From Pseudomonas mosselii (GTDB taxonomy: Bacteria > Pseudomonadota > Gammaproteobacteria > Pseudomonadales > Pseudomonadaceae), in the NCBI RefSeq assembly GCF_019823065.1, contig NZ_CP081966.1, positions 1,767,501-1,831,500 on the forward strand: DNA of 64,000 nt, written 5' to 3'. This document shows, piece by piece, positions 36,957-47,226 of the stretch. The position numbers were made by a program, and so were the translations under genes. The notes under the pieces were generated by a model, which worked only from the letters and a program-made list of their open reading frames with translations, made no database searches and was not told where the DNA came from. Each line of letters starts with the position of its first letter. The first letter of the stretch is position 1.

Positions 36957-39170
36957 ATGCGCACAGGGATGCTGGCGCTGGTCCTCGGGCTGTTGAGCCT
37001 GCGCTTTTTACCTGCCCTGCCACCGGTCGGATGGCTGATTCCATTGCTGTTGCTGGCCCTGGCCTGCCTGCGCACCCGGGCCAGGCCGCTGGGTTGGTTC
37101 GTGCTGGGTGGCTGCTGGGCCTGCTGGTCGGCGCAGCAGGCCCTGGACGACCGCCTGCCGGCCGCGCTGGATGGCCGCACGCTGTGGCTGGAGGGGCGGG
37201 TGGTCGGCCTGCCGACCCGTACCGAGCGCGGCGTGCGTTTCGAGCTGGAGCAGCCGCAGTCACGTCGGGCCCGGTTGCCGCAGCGGGTGCAATTGAGCTG
37301 GTTCGAGGGGCCGCCGCTGCGAGCGGGGGAGCACTGGCGGCTGGCGGTCAACCTGCGTCGGCCGCAGGGCCTGCTCAACCCCCATGGCCCGGATCAGGAG
37401 GCCACGCTGTTGGCGCGGCGGGTCGGTGCCACCGGCACGGTCAAGGCCGGCATGCGCCAGGGCGAGGAGGCCAGCAGTTGGCGCGACGGCCTGCGCCAGC
37501 GCCTGCTGGCCACCGATGCCCATGGCCGGGAGGCGGCGTTGGCCGCCCTGGTGCTCGGGGATGGCGCAGGCCTGGCGCGGGAGGACTGGCAGGTGCTGCA
37601 GGCCACCGGCACGGTACACCTGCTGGTGATTTCCGGGCAGCACATCGGCTTGCTGGCCGGATTGGTCTACGGGCTGGTGGCGGGGCTGGCACGCCTGGGG
37701 GGGTGGCCACGGCGCCTGCCGTGGCTGCCCTGGGCCTGTGGCCTGGCGATGGCGGCGGCATTGGGCTACGGCTGGCTGGCGGGGTTCGGCGTGCCGGTGC
37801 AGCGGGCGTGCCTGATGCTGGCGGTGGTGCTGCTCTGGCGCTTGCGCTTTCGCCATCTGGGCGCCTGGGTGCCGTTGCTGATGGCGCTGTCGGGCGTGCT
37901 GCTGGTCGAGCCGCTGGCCAGCCTGTTGCCGGGTTTCTGGCTGTCGTTCGCTGCCGTGGCGGTGCTGGTGCTGTGTTTTGCCGCCCGGCTGGGTGCCTGG
38001 CGGCCCTGGCAGGCCTGGACCCGCGCCCAGTGGGTGATCGCCGTGGGGTTGCTGCCGGTGCTGCTGGCCTTGGGGCTGCCCGTCAGTCTCAGCGCGCCGC
38101 TGGCCAATCTGCTGGCGGTGCCGTGGCTCAGCTGGGGCGTGCTGCCGTTGGCGTTGCTGGGTACGGCCCTGCTGCCGGTGCCTGGGCTGGGGGAGGGGAT
38201 GCTGTGGCTGGCGGGCCTGTCGTTGGATGGGTTGTTTGCCGTGCTGACGCGATTGGCAGGGCTGCGGCCGGCCTGGATTCCCGAGCCACTGCCGTTGTGG
38301 GCCTGGCTGCTGGTGTGCCTGGGCGCCGTGCTGGTGTTGCTGCCCCGGGGCGTGCCGTTGCGGGCGCCGGGCGTGGTCCTGCTGCTGGCGCTGTGGGCGC
38401 CACGCGAACAGGTGCCGCCGGGGCAGGTGGAGGTCTGGCAGCTGGATGTGGGGCAGGGCCTGGCGGTGCTGCTGCGCACCCGCAATCACGCGCTGCTGTA
38501 TGACGCAGGCCCGGCCCAGGGTGGCAGTGACCTGGGCGAGACGGTGGTGCTGCCGACCTTGCGCAAGCTTGGGGTGAAGGCGCTGGATATGATGCTGATC
38601 AGCCATGGCCATGCCGACCATGCCGGTGGGGCGGCGGCCGTGCGGCGTGGGGTTTCGGTGGCGCGAGTGCTGGCCGGCGAGGTTGCCGGGCTGGAAGCGG
38701 CCTCGCTGTGCCGCAGTGGCGAGCGCTGGCAGTGGGATGGCGTCGATTTCGAGCTCTGGCACTGGCCGCAGGGGGCTTCCAGCAACGAACGCTCCTGTGT
38801 GTTGCGCGTGCAGGCCAAGGGCGAACGCCTGCTGCTGGCCGGGGACATGGAGGCCGGTGCGGAGCGGGCCTGGCTGGCCGCGACCGACGATCCTCGGGTG
38901 GACTGGTTGCAGGCGCCGCACCATGGCAGCCGCACGTCGTCCAGCGAGCCGTTCGTCCAGGCCACGGCGCCGCGCGGGGTGTTGGTTTCCCGGGGGCGGC
39001 ACAATGGTTTCGGGCATCCCCATGGGCAGGTGGTCGAGCGCTATCGCCGGCACGGGGTGGTGATGCATGACACGGCGTTGGAGGGGGCGTTGCGGTTGGT
39101 GCTGGGGAGTCGGGGTGGGGTGGAAGGTGTGCGGCGGGAACGTCGGTTCTGGCGCGCCATCGAGGATTGA
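36957..39170 (+). CDS. comEC: ComEC/Rec2 family DNA-internalisation protein
   Basis: A 737-residue inner-membrane channel for uptake of single-stranded DNA in natural transformation. It has N-terminal membrane helices, a DUF4131-like region, the Competence domain with many hydrophobic segments (about 200-500; GTVHLLVISGQHIGLLAGLVYGL near 220), and a C-terminal metallo-beta-lactamase-like domain with LISHGHADHAGGAAAV (about 545-560; HxHxDH). The P. aeruginosa counterpart is PA2984. Start at MRTGMLALVL. Whether this host is naturally competent cannot be told from one gene. Confidence 0.9.
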   Translation: MRTGMLALVLGLLSLRFLPALPPVGWLIPLLLLALACLRTRARPLGWFVLGGCWACWSAQQALDDRLPAALDGRTLWLEGRVVGLPTRTERGVRFELEQPQSRRARLPQRVQLSWFEGPPLRAGEHWRLAVNLRRPQGLLNPHGPDQEATLLARRVGATGTVKAGMRQGEEASSWRDGLRQRLLATDAHGREAALAALVLGDGAGLAREDWQVLQATGTVHLLVISGQHIGLLAGLVYGLVAGLARLGGWPRRLPWLPWACGLAMAAALGYGWLAGFGVPVQRACLMLAVVLLWRLRFRHLGAWVPLLMALSGVLLVEPLASLLPGFWLSFAAVAVLVLCFAARLGAWRPWQAWTRAQWVIAVGLLPVLLALGLPVSLSAPLANLLAVPWLSWGVLPLALLGTALLPVPGLGEGMLWLAGLSLDGLFAVLTRLAGLRPAWIPEPLPLWAWLLVCLGAVLVLLPRGVPLRAPGVVLLLALWAPREQVPPGQVEVWQLDVGQGLAVLLRTRNHALLYDAGPAQGGSDLGETVVLPTLRKLGVKALDMMLISHGHADHAGGAAAVRRGVSVARVLAGEVAGLEAASLCRSGERWQWDGVDFELWHWPQGASSNERSCVLRVQAKGERLLLAGDMEAGAERAWLAATDDPRVDWLQAPHHGSRTSSSEPFVQATAPRGVLVSRGRHNGFGHPHGQVVERYRRHGVVMHDTALEGALRLVLGSRGGVEGVRRERRFWRAIED

Positions 39171-39174
39171 ACCG

Positions 39175-39196
39175 GGGGGCGCTTTGCGCCCCCTTC
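39175..39196 (+). terminator. terminator-like hairpin after comEC
   Basis: GGGGGCGC-TTT-GCGCCCCC starting 4 bases after the comEC stop, followed by a short pyrimidine run (TTCC). A weak Rho-independent terminator. Confidence 0.5.
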
Positions 39197-39330
39197 CGAC
39201 CAGGCCTTGCGTCACGAAAGGGCTGCAAAGCAGCCCCCTGGGGCAACACAGGAATTCCCTGACCTCCGGCAGATGAGCCCCAGGCGGTCCTATGGTAGAG
39301 TGGCGGCCTTTTTCCGAGGGGATGCTAACT

Positions 39331-39966
39331 GTGTGGGAATTGGTCAAGTCCGGTGGCTGGATGATGCTGCCGATCATCCTGAGCTCGATCGCCGCCATGG
39401 CGATCGTCGTCGAGCGCCTGTGGACCCTGCGCGCCAGCCGTGTCACCCCGCCGCACCTGCTGGGCCAGGTGTGGATGTGGATCAAGGACAAGCAACTCAC
39501 CAGTGACAAGCTCAAGGCCCTGCGCGCCGACTCGCCGCTGGGCGAGATCCTCGCCGCGGGCCTGGCCAACTCGCGCCACGGCCGCGAGATCATGAAAGAG
39601 TGCATCGAGGAGGCCGCCTCGCGGGTCATCCACGAGCTGGAACGCTACATCAGCACCCTCGGCACCATCGCCGCTATGGCCCCGCTGCTGGGCCTGCTGG
39701 GCACCGTGCTGGGCATGATCGACATCTTCAGCGCCTTCATGGGCTCGCAGATGACCGCCAACGCCGCCGTCCTGGCCGGGGGGATCTCCAAGGCCCTGGT
39801 CACCACCGCGGCCGGCCTGATGGTCGGTATCCCGGCGGTGTTCTTCCACCGCTTCCTGCTGCGCCGCATCGATGAGCTGGTGGTGGGCATGGAGCAGGAG
39901 GCGATCAAGCTGGTGGAAGTGCTGCAGGGCGACCGCGAAGTGGAAGTGGCCGGAGGCAAGGCGTGA
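39331..39966 (+). CDS. exbB: ExbB/TolQ-family proton-channel protein
   Basis: A 211-residue inner-membrane protein of the MotA/TolQ/ExbB channel family. Three hydrophobic segments are visible (about 7-24; TIAAMAPLLGLLGTVLGMI at about 111-129; ISKALVTTAAGLMVGIPAVFFHR at about 150-172). The start is set at GTG 39331 (MWELVKSGGW), 9 bases after the SD GAGGGG; the ATG at 39322 touches the SD and would be badly spaced. It forms an operon with the ExbD-like gene and lpxK. PA2983-type proteins; the driven outer-membrane partner is unknown. Confidence 0.88.
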   Translation: MWELVKSGGWMMLPIILSSIAAMAIVVERLWTLRASRVTPPHLLGQVWMWIKDKQLTSDKLKALRADSPLGEILAAGLANSRHGREIMKECIEEAASRVIHELERYISTLGTIAAMAPLLGLLGTVLGMIDIFSAFMGSQMTANAAVLAGGISKALVTTAAGLMVGIPAVFFHRFLLRRIDELVVGMEQEAIKLVEVLQGDREVEVAGGKA

Positions 39967-40397
39967 AGTTCCGGCGCAATCGCCAGCGCGAGAACGTCGA
40001 CATCAACCTGGCGTCGTTGATCGACGTGGTGTTCGTGCTGCTGCTGTTCTTCGTGGTCACCACCACCTTCACCCGCGAGACCCAGCTGCGTGTCGAGTTG
40101 CCGGAGGCCAGCAGCGCCGAGCAGCCGCCGGCCGACCAGGGCAAGCTGGTGGAGATCACCATCAGCGCCGACGGCGTGTACTCGGTGAACAACCACCTGC
40201 TGCCCAAGAGCGACCTGGACACCCTGACCGAGGCGATCGAGAAGGAATCCGGCGGTGACATCACCCTGCCGCTGGCCATCAGCGCCGACGGCAAGACCCC
40301 GCACCAGGCTGTGATCACCGCAATGGACGCGGCCGGCAAGCTCGGCTTCAGCAAGTTGCGCATGACCACCGTCGAGGCCGCGCAGGGCAAGCCCTGA
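39963..40397 (+). CDS. exbD: ExbD/TolR-family transport protein
   Basis: A 144-residue protein: cytoplasmic start [36 protein letters not shown] with the single membrane helix and the channel aspartate in LIDVVF, then a periplasmic domain. Overlaps the ExbB-like gene by 4 bases and lpxK by 1. It couples proton flow through the ExbB-like subunit to an outer-membrane or periplasmic process; in this operon a link to lipopolysaccharide or envelope assembly is plausible. Confidence 0.9.
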   Translation: MKFRRNRQRENVDINLASLIDVVFVLLLFFVVTTTFTRETQLRVELPEASSAEQPPADQGKLVEITISADGVYSVNNHLLPKSDLDTLTEAIEKESGGDITLPLAISADGKTPHQAVITAMDAAGKLGFSKLRMTTVEAAQGKP

Positions 40398-41401
40398 TGG
40401 CCTTCGCCGACCGTCTGCTCGCCGCCTGGTACGCCGGGCACCCGGCGCTGGCCCTGCTGCGGCCGCTGGAGGCCCTGTACCGTCGCGTGGTGACGCGCAA
40501 GCGCGCGCGCTTCCTCAGCGGCGAAAGCCCGAGCTACCGTGCCCCGGTACCGGTGATCGTGGTGGGCAATATCACCGTCGGCGGTACCGGCAAGACGCCG
40601 ATGATCCTCTGGCTGATCGAGCACTGCCGCCGGCAGGGGCTCAAGGTCGGCGTGGTCAGCCGTGGCTATGGCGCCAAGCCGCCGCACTATCCCTGGCGCG
40701 TCCAGGCTGACCAGCCTGCGGATCAGGCCGGCGATGAGCCCTTGCTGATCGTCCAGCGCACCAGCGTGCCGCTGGTGATCGACCCCGACCGTTCCCGCGC
40801 CGTGCAGGCCTTGCTGGCCAGCGATGCGCCGGACCTGATCCTGTGCGACGACGGCATGCAGCATTACCGCCTGGCTCGCGACCTGGAGCTGGTGTTGATC
40901 GACGCCGCCCGGGGCCTGGGCAATCACCGCTGCCTGCCGGCCGGCCCATTGCGCGAGCCGGCCGAGCGCTTGGGCGAGGCCGACGCGGTGCTGTTCAACG
41001 GCGCCGAGACCGACCGCGCCGACGGCTTCGCCTTCCGCCTGCAACCCTCGGCGCTGATCAACCTGCGCAGCGGCGAGCGCCGCGAGCTCGACCTGTTCCC
41101 GGCTGGCCAGGCGCTGCACGCCGTGGCCGGCATCGGCAATCCACAACGTTTCTTCAACACCCTGCTGGGGCTACACTGGCAGCCGGTGCCGCACCCTTTC
41201 GCCGACCATGCGCCCTACAGCCGTGAAGTGCTGTCGTTCAGCCCGCCGCTGCCGCTGGTGATGACCGAGAAGGATGCGGTGAAATGCCGGCCCTTCGCCG
41301 CCGACGACTGGTGGTACCTGGCGGTCGACGCCGTGCCGACGCCCGCCTTCAGCGCCTGGTTCGACGCCCAGATCGACCGCCTGCTGCCCGGCCGCCCCTG
41401 A
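40397..41401 (+). CDS. lpxK: tetraacyldisaccharide 4'-kinase
   Basis: A 334-residue inner-membrane-associated kinase that phosphorylates the lipid A disaccharide at the 4' position. The family P-loop is [24 protein letters not shown] (about 52-75), the [20 protein letters not shown] block (about 151-170) follows, and [11 protein letters not shown] is near the end. Length is usual for the family. Start codon overlaps the exbD stop (TGATG). Confidence 0.95.
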   Translation: MAFADRLLAAWYAGHPALALLRPLEALYRRVVTRKRARFLSGESPSYRAPVPVIVVGNITVGGTGKTPMILWLIEHCRRQGLKVGVVSRGYGAKPPHYPWRVQADQPADQAGDEPLLIVQRTSVPLVIDPDRSRAVQALLASDAPDLILCDDGMQHYRLARDLELVLIDAARGLGNHRCLPAGPLREPAERLGEADAVLFNGAETDRADGFAFRLQPSALINLRSGERRELDLFPAGQALHAVAGIGNPQRFFNTLLGLHWQPVPHPFADHAPYSREVLSFSPPLPLVMTEKDAVKCRPFAADDWWYLAVDAVPTPAFSAWFDAQIDRLLPGRP

Positions 41402-41435
41402 GCCTTTTTTCATTTTCCGTCGCAAGGACACCTCC

Positions 41436-41621
41436 ATGGACACCAAACTGCTCGATATCCTGGCCTGCCCGATCACCAAGGGCCCGCTCAAGCTTAGCGC
41501 CGACAAGACCGAGCTGATCAGCAAGGGCGCCGGCCTGGCCTATCCGATCCGCGATGGCATCCCGGTGATGCTGGAAAGCGAGGCGCGCACCCTGACCGAC
41601 GAAGAGCGCCTGGACAAATGA
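41436..41621 (+). CDS. Trm112 family zinc-ribbon-like small protein
   Basis: A 61-residue protein of the Trm112/YcaR family: [19 protein letters not shown] at the start and [18 protein letters not shown] at 36-53. Only one of the usual zinc cysteines (ACPI) is present, common in proteobacterial members. In E. coli the gene lies between lpxK and kdsB as here. AAGGA precedes the ATG. Role not established. Confidence 0.9.
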   Translation: MDTKLLDILACPITKGPLKLSADKTELISKGAGLAYPIRDGIPVMLESEARTLTDEERLDK

Positions 41622-42382
41622 GCCTGGACTTCACCGTGGTGATTCCCGCCCGGCTGCGCTCCACGCGCCTGCCGGGCAAGCCATTGCTGCCGATCGCCGG
41701 CAAGCCGATGGTCCAGCATGTGTGGGAGCAGGCGCGCAAGAGCGGCGCCAGCCGCGTGGTCATCGCCACCGACGATGCCAGCATCGTCGAGGCCTGCCAG
41801 GCGTTTGGCGCCGAGGTGCTGCTGACCCGTGCCGACCATGAGTCGGGCACCGATCGCCTGGCCGAGGTGGCCGCCCAGCTGGGCCTGGCCGCCGATGCCA
41901 TCGTGGTCAACGTGCAGGGCGACGAGCCCCTGATACCGCCGGTGATCATCGACCAGGTGGCGGCCAACCTCGCCGCGCACCCGGAGGCTGGCATCGCCAC
42001 CCTGGCCGAGCCGATCCACGCCCCGGAAACCCTCTTCAACCCCAATGCGGTCAAAGTGGTCAGCGACAAGCACGGCCTGGCCCTGACCTTTAGCCGCGCG
42101 CCGCTGCCCTGGGCCCGCGACGCCTTCGCCCACAACCGCGACCAGCTGCCGGAAGGCGTGCCTTATCGCCGTCATATCGGCATGTACGCCTACCGGGTGG
42201 GCTTCCTCCAGGACTTCGTCGCCTGGGGCCCATGCTGGCTGGAGCAGACCGAATCGCTGGAGCAGCTGCGCGCCCTGTGGCACGGCGTGCGCATCCATGT
42301 CGCCGACGCCATCGAGGCGCCGGCCGTGGGCGTGGACACCCCTGAAGACCTGGAGCGCGTTCGGCGCTTGCTGGAGGCCTGA
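41618..42382 (+). CDS. kdsB: 3-deoxy-manno-octulosonate cytidylyltransferase
   Basis: A 254-residue cytoplasmic enzyme that activates KDO as CMP-KDO for lipopolysaccharide core synthesis. Nucleotide-binding start [33 protein letters not shown], then [36 protein letters not shown] and [10 protein letters not shown] are the family hallmarks. ATGA overlap with the Trm112 gene. Confidence 0.96.
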   Translation: MSLDFTVVIPARLRSTRLPGKPLLPIAGKPMVQHVWEQARKSGASRVVIATDDASIVEACQAFGAEVLLTRADHESGTDRLAEVAAQLGLAADAIVVNVQGDEPLIPPVIIDQVAANLAAHPEAGIATLAEPIHAPETLFNPNAVKVVSDKHGLALTFSRAPLPWARDAFAHNRDQLPEGVPYRRHIGMYAYRVGFLQDFVAWGPCWLEQTESLEQLRALWHGVRIHVADAIEAPAVGVDTPEDLERVRRLLEA

Positions 42383-42846
42383 TGCGCGTTTTGTTCGTCT
42401 GCCTCGGCAACATCTGCCGCTCGCCGACCGCCGAAGGCGTGCTGCGCCATCAGCTCGAGGCCGCAGGCCTGGGTGATGTGGTGCAGGTGGCCTCCGCCGG
42501 CACCGGCGACTGGCATGTCGGCAAGGCGCCCGACAGTCGCACCTGCAAGGCCGCCCTGGCCCGTGGCTACGACCTGTCGCGCCAGCGTGCCCAGCAGATC
42601 AAGGCGGCGCATTTTGCCGAGTACGACCTGGTCCTGGCCATGGACAAGAGCAACCTGGGTAACCTGCAGGCCCTGCGTCCGCACAACGCCAAGGGCGAGC
42701 TCGACCTGTTCCTGCGCCGCTATGGCGCGGCCCTGGACGAAGTGCCGGACCCTTACTACGGCGGTGCCGAAGGCTTCGAGCAGGTCCTGGACCTGATCGA
42801 GGCGGCCTGCCGCGAGCTGGTCGTGGAAATCAAGGGGCGGTTATGA
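42382..42846 (+). CDS. low-molecular-weight protein-tyrosine phosphatase
   Basis: A 154-residue phosphatase with the P-loop VCLGNICRSPTAEG (Cys7, Arg13, Ser14) at residues 6-19 and the acid loop DPYYGG near 120. It probably dephosphorylates tyrosine on a protein such as a polysaccharide-export kinase; no such kinase is in the window. In Pseudomonas the gene stands between kdsB and murB (PA2978), as here. Overlaps kdsB by 1 base and murB by 4. Confidence 0.93.
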   Translation: MRVLFVCLGNICRSPTAEGVLRHQLEAAGLGDVVQVASAGTGDWHVGKAPDSRTCKAALARGYDLSRQRAQQIKAAHFAEYDLVLAMDKSNLGNLQALRPHNAKGELDLFLRRYGAALDEVPDPYYGGAEGFEQVLDLIEAACRELVVEIKGRL

Positions 42847-43862
42847 CGGCGCACTGGCAGGAGCGCGTGTCGCTCAAGCCCTACAACACCTTCGGCATCG
42901 ATGTCAGTGCCCGCTACTTCACCCAGGCCCATGACGACGACGAAGCCCGCCAGGCCCTGGCCCAGGCCGCCGAGCGGCAGGTGCCGGTGCTGGTGATTGG
43001 CGGCGGCAGCAACCTGCTGTTGTCCCGCGATGTCGAGGCCCTGGTGCTGCACATGGCCAGCCGTGGCCGACGCCTGCTCAGCGATGATGGTGAGCGGGTG
43101 GTGGTGGAGGCCGAGGCCGGCGAGCCCTGGCACCCGTTCGTGCAGTGGAGCCTTGGGCAGGGCTTGTGCGGGCTGGAAAACCTCAGCTTGATCCCCGGCA
43201 CCGTGGGCGCCGCGCCGATGCAGAACGTCGGTGCCTATGGCGTGGAGATCAAGGATGTGTTCGCCGGCTTGACCGCGCTGGACCGCGAGACCGGCGAGCT
43301 GCGGGATTTCTCGTTGGAAGAGTGCGCGTTCGGTTATCGCGACAGCGTGTTCAAACGCAACCCCGGGCGCTGGCTGATTGTACGCGTGCGCTTTGCCTTG
43401 AATCGTACCTTGCAGGCACACCTGGACTACGGCCCGGTGCGTCAGCGCCTGGCGGAGCAGGGCGTCGAGCAGCCGACCGCGCAGGCGATCAGCGACGCGA
43501 TCTGCAGTATCCGTCGGGAGAAACTGCCGGATCCGGCTGAGTTGGGCAATGCAGGGAGCTTCTTCAAGAACCCGGTGGTGTCCGCTGAGTTGGCCGAGCG
43601 TATTCGTGCCGGGCATCCTGGCGTGGTGGCCTATCCCCAGGCCGATGGCCAAGTGAAGCTGGCGGCCGGCTGGTTGATCGAGCAGGCGGGGTGGAAAGGC
43701 TATCGCGATGGCGATGCGGGGGTGCACCGCTTGCAGTCGTTGGTGCTGGTCAACTACGGCCAGGCGAGCGGGGCGCAGTTGCATGCGCTGGCGCGGCGGA
43801 TCCAGGCGGATATCCTCGAGCGCTTCGGGGTTGAGCTGGAGATGGAGCCGAACTTGTACTGA
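42843..43862 (+). CDS. murB: UDP-N-acetylenolpyruvoylglucosamine reductase
   Basis: A 339-residue FAD enzyme of peptidoglycan synthesis (NADPH-dependent reduction to UDP-MurNAc). FAD-binding signatures VIGGGSNLLLSRDVEALVLHM (about 51-71) and LSLIPGTVGAAPMQNVGAYGVEI (about 113-135), the substrate loop GYRDSVFK, and AGSFFKNPVVS near residue 235 are present; this is the type I (E. coli-like) form. Last gene of the envelope operon, ended by a strong terminator at 43923. Confidence 0.96.
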   Translation: MTAHWQERVSLKPYNTFGIDVSARYFTQAHDDDEARQALAQAAERQVPVLVIGGGSNLLLSRDVEALVLHMASRGRRLLSDDGERVVVEAEAGEPWHPFVQWSLGQGLCGLENLSLIPGTVGAAPMQNVGAYGVEIKDVFAGLTALDRETGELRDFSLEECAFGYRDSVFKRNPGRWLIVRVRFALNRTLQAHLDYGPVRQRLAEQGVEQPTAQAISDAICSIRREKLPDPAELGNAGSFFKNPVVSAELAERIRAGHPGVVAYPQADGQVKLAAGWLIEQAGWKGYRDGDAGVHRLQSLVLVNYGQASGAQLHALARRIQADILERFGVELEMEPNLY

Positions 43863-43873
43863 TGGGGTGGCCT

Positions 43874-43893
43874 GGGCTTGCCCCGCGATCACC
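43874..43893. repeat. half REP element
   Basis: GGGCTTGCCCCGCGATCACC, a single arm of the P. putida REP, 12 bases after the murB stop, without an inverted partner. Confidence 0.6.
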
Positions 43894-43922
43894 GGCAGAG
43901 CCGGTGCCATCCACCGGCAAAG

Positions 43923-43958
43923 AAAAAGCCCCGCCAGTTCGCACTGGCGGGGCTTTTT
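43923..43958. terminator. bidirectional terminator between murB and rne
   Basis: AAAAAGCCCCGCCAG...CTGGCGGGGCTTTTT, a 10-bp GC stem with A/T tracts on both sides, between convergent murB and rne. Confidence 0.95.
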
Positions 43959-43974
43959 CATTCAGCCGAGGCTA

Positions 43975-46900
43975 TCAACCGTGATGAGGCTTGTGCTCGT
44001 CAGCGGTTTCCAGGGCTTCGGCCGGGGTAGCCTGGGCGGCGGCCAGAGCAGCGGCGGCGGCTTCGGCTTCACGCTTGCGGCGACGCACTTCACGCGGGTC
44101 GTTCGGCGCACGGCCGTTCGGCAGCATGATGGTGGACGGCTCGACCGGTGCTTGCTCGGCAACCACGGCTGGCGCAGGCTCGGCCACCGGGGCTTCGACC
44201 GCTTCAGGCTGGGCTTCGACGGCTTCAGCTACCGGGGCAGGCTGTTCGGCGACTGGCGCCTTGGCTTCAACCGCTTCGGCAACCGGTGCCTTCTCGATCT
44301 CGCCCGCTTCCACTACTGGGGCTTGCACGACCGCGGCCGGCTCGACCGCTGCCTCGACAACGGCGGCGGCCGGCTGCTCGGCGGCGGCTTCTTCGACCAC
44401 AGGCTGTGGCGCCACTTCGACGACAGGCTCGATGCTCGGCTCGGCAGCGACCACTGGCTCGCTGACAGGCTGCTCGACCACCGGGGCGATGGCGACCTGC
44501 TCGGCCACGACTTCGGTGATTTGCACCTGGGTCTCGGCGACAGCGGCGCTGGCGCGTTCGGCCTGCTGGTTGGCTTGGGCCTCGGCGTCGGCGCTGATGT
44601 TGCTGGTGGCAACGGCAGCGATCACGGCTGTACCGGCGGCCAATTCAGCACCCAGCTCGGTGGCCTGGTGCTGTTGTGGCTGCTCTTCGCCGGCGTCTTC
44701 GTCGCCGCCGTCGATCAGCTCGCCATTGGCGTTGCGCTGGCGCTCACGACGGTTGCTGCGACGACGCTGGCCACGGGAACGGCGGCGTGGACGCTCGCCA
44801 TCGGCGCCTTCCTGCTCGTCCTGTAGCAGCTCTTCGTTCGGCAGTTGCTCCTCGGCGAGCTCCACGGCCTGTTCGGCGGCCTGCACCTCAGGGCGCAGCT
44901 GGCGCTCTTCGCGTGGGGCACGTTCTTCACGCGGTGCACGCTCTTCGCGGGGGGCGCGTTCTTCACGCGGAGCACGCTCTTCGCGAGGGGCGCGCTCTTC
45001 ACGCGGAGCGCGCTCTTCGCGTGGAGCACGCTCTTCACGCGGTGCACGCTCTTCGCGTGGCGCGCGCTCTTCACGGGCTACGCGTTCTTCGCGTGGCGCA
45101 CGCTCTTCACGCGGTGCGCGTTCTTCGCGGGCAGTCGGTGCGGCGTCCAGTGGCTCGCGCAGTTCGCGCACGCGCTCTTCGCGGTTGCCGCGGCGATCTT
45201 CACGCGGCTGGCGCGGTTGACGCTCTTCGCGTGGCGCACGTTCTTCACGCGGGGCACGCTCTTCGCGAGGCTGACGCTCTTCACGCGGGGCGCGCTCGCC
45301 GCGCTCTTCACGCGGGGCGCGCTCGCCGCGCTCTTCACGCGGGGCGCGCTCGCCGCGCTCTTCGCGTGGCTTGCGGTCTTCTTCGCGACGGCCGTTGCGG
45401 TTGCGGCTCTGCTGGCGACCGTTACGGCGCTCTTCGTTACGTGGCGAGCGTTCGGTGGCGGGCTTCTCGGTGGTGGCGACCGGTGCGGCGGCAGGCTCTT
45501 CCTTGCCGGCGAACAGGCTGACCAGCGACTTGACCAGGCCTTTGAACAGGCTCGGCTCGGCGGCGACAGGGGCGGCGACCGGCGCGGCAGGGGCCGGCTG
45601 CTCTTCAGCGGTGGTCGGCACCGGGGCGTTGGCGCGGGCCGGCGCGGTCTTGACCGCGGCTTCCTGGCGCACCAGGGTGCGGGTGGCGGTCGGCTGCGGC
45701 GCTTCTTCGGTCTCGGCGGAGGCGATCTCGTAGCTGGACTGGTTGTTCAGCACGTCGGGGTTGTCGTCGCGCAGGCGCTGGACTTCGAAGTGCGGGGTTT
45801 CCAGGTGATCGTTCGGCAGGATGATGATGCGTGCGCGCGTGCGCAGTTCGATCTTGGTGATCGAGTTGCGTTTCTCGTTGAGCAGGAAGGCGGCCACCGG
45901 GATCGGTACCTGGGCGCGCACTTCGGCGGTGCGGTCCTTCAGTGCTTCTTCCTCGATCAGGCGCAGGATCGCCAGCGACAGCGACTCGACGTCACGGATG
46001 ATGCCGGTGCCGGAGCAGCGCGGGCAGACGATGCCGCTGCTTTCGCCCAGCGATGGACGCAGGCGCTGACGGGACATTTCCAGCAGGCCGAAGCGCGAGA
46101 TGCGGCCAACCTGAACGCGAGCGCGGTCGGCCTCGAGGCACTCACGCACGCGCTCTTCGACAGCGCGCTGGTTCTTGGCCGGGGTCATGTCGATGAAATC
46201 GATGACGATCAGGCCGCCGATGTCGCGCAGGCGCAGCTGACGAGCGATCTCTTCGGCCGCTTCCAGGTTGGTCTGCAGGGCGGTTTCTTCGATGTCGCTG
46301 CCTTTGGTGGCGCGCGCCGAGTTGATGTCGATGGACACCAGGGCTTCGGTCGGGTCGATGACGATCGAGCCGCCGGACGGCAGGTCGACCACGCGCTGGA
46401 AGGCGGTTTCGATCTGGCTTTCGATCTGGAAGCGGTTGAACAGCGGCACGCTGTCTTCGTACAGCTTGACCTTGCTGGCGTACTGCGGCATCACCTGGCG
46501 AATGAAGGTCAGGGCTTCTTCCTGGGCGTCGATGCTGTCGATCAGCACCTCGCCGATGTCCTGGCGCAGGTAGTCGCGGATGGCGCGGATGATGACGTTG
46601 CTTTCCTGGTAGATCAGGAACGGCGCGGCGCGGTCTTGCGAGGCTTCCTTGATGGCGGTCCACAGCTGCAGCAGGTAGTCGAGGTCCCACTGCATTTCTT
46701 CGCTGCTGCGGCCCAGGCCCGCGGTGCGCACGATCAGGCCCATGTCGCCCGGAACGGTCAGGCCGTTCAGCGCTTCGCGCAGTTCGTTGCGCTCTTCGCC
46801 TTCGATGCGGCGGGAGATGCCACCGGCGCGCGGGTTGTTGGGCATCAGTACCAGGTAGCGGCCGGCCAGGCTGATGAAGGTGGTCAGGGCGGCGCCTTTG

Positions 46901-47226
46901 TTGCCGCGCTCTTCCTTCTCGACCTGGACGATGACTTCCTGGCCTTCGCTCAGGACTTCCTTGATGTTGACCCGGCCTTCAGGGGCTTTCTTGAAGTATT
47001 CGCGGGAGATTTCCTTCAGCGGCAGGAAGCCGTGTCGTTCGGAGCCGAAGTCGACGAAGGCCGCTTCGAGGCTGGGCTCGATCCGGGTGATCTTGCCTTT
47101 GTAGATGTTGGCCTTTTTCTGCTCGCGGGCGCCGGACTCGATGTCCAGGTCGTAGAGACGTTGGCCGTCCACCAGGGCTACACGCAACTCTTCGGGCTGA
47201 GTTGCGTTAATCAGCATTCTTTTCAT
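43975..47226 (-). CDS. rne: ribonuclease E
   Basis: A 1083-residue endoribonuclease and degradosome scaffold. [31 protein letters not shown] starts the N-terminal RNase H-like/S1 part; [50 protein letters not shown] contains the two catalytic aspartates; CPRCSGTG near 400 is the zinc link. Beyond about residue 520 the C-terminal half is disordered: an R/E/P-rich stretch with an 18-base (six-residue, APREER) tandem repeat at about 44915-45365, and A/E/P-V-rich segments. It should be inner-membrane associated and bind other degradosome proteins. Start at 47226 (ATGAAAAGA) is the family start. Confidence 0.96.
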   Translation of the reverse strand: MKRMLINATQPEELRVALVDGQRLYDLDIESGAREQKKANIYKGKITRIEPSLEAAFVDFGSERHGFLPLKEISREYFKKAPEGRVNIKEVLSEGQEVIVQVEKEERGNKGAALTTFISLAGRYLVLMPNNPRAGGISRRIEGEERNELREALNGLTVPGDMGLIVRTAGLGRSSEEMQWDLDYLLQLWTAIKEASQDRAAPFLIYQESNVIIRAIRDYLRQDIGEVLIDSIDAQEEALTFIRQVMPQYASKVKLYEDSVPLFNRFQIESQIETAFQRVVDLPSGGSIVIDPTEALVSIDINSARATKGSDIEETALQTNLEAAEEIARQLRLRDIGGLIVIDFIDMTPAKNQRAVEERVRECLEADRARVQVGRISRFGLLEMSRQRLRPSLGESSGIVCPRCSGTGIIRDVESLSLAILRLIEEEALKDRTAEVRAQVPIPVAAFLLNEKRNSITKIELRTRARIIILPNDHLETPHFEVQRLRDDNPDVLNNQSSYEIASAETEEAPQPTATRTLVRQEAAVKTAPARANAPVPTTAEEQPAPAAPVAAPVAAEPSLFKGLVKSLVSLFAGKEEPAAAPVATTEKPATERSPRNEERRNGRQQSRNRNGRREEDRKPREERGERAPREERGERAPREERGERAPREERQPREERAPREERAPREERQPRQPREDRRGNREERVRELREPLDAAPTAREERAPREERAPREERVAREERAPREERAPREERAPREERAPREERAPREERAPREERAPREERAPREERAPREERQLRPEVQAAEQAVELAEEQLPNEELLQDEQEGADGERPRRRSRGQRRRSNRRERQRNANGELIDGGDEDAGEEQPQQHQATELGAELAAGTAVIAAVATSNISADAEAQANQQAERASAAVAETQVQITEVVAEQVAIAPVVEQPVSEPVVAAEPSIEPVVEVAPQPVVEEAAAEQPAAAVVEAAVEPAAVVQAPVVEAGEIEKAPVAEAVEAKAPVAEQPAPVAEAVEAQPEAVEAPVAEPAPAVVAEQAPVEPSTIMLPNGRAPNDPREVRRRKREAEAAAAALAAAQATPAEALETADEHKPHHG
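44915..45365 (-). repeat. 18-bp in-frame tandem repeat inside rne
   Basis: About 20 units encoding variants of APREER, including a long run of identical APREER units and a variant APREERGER group. Purely coding, with synonymous differences among units; not a CRISPR array, since there are no spacers. Confidence 0.9.

Noticed and set aside
37260..39629. 789-residue open frame on the minus strand across comEC
   Set aside because: High-GC shadow: Q/H/P-rich translation, no SD, and the plus-strand comEC has clear motifs.
44915..45365. Possible CRISPR-like regular repeats
   Set aside because: The units are contiguous 18-mers in frame within rne, without spacers or cas genes.
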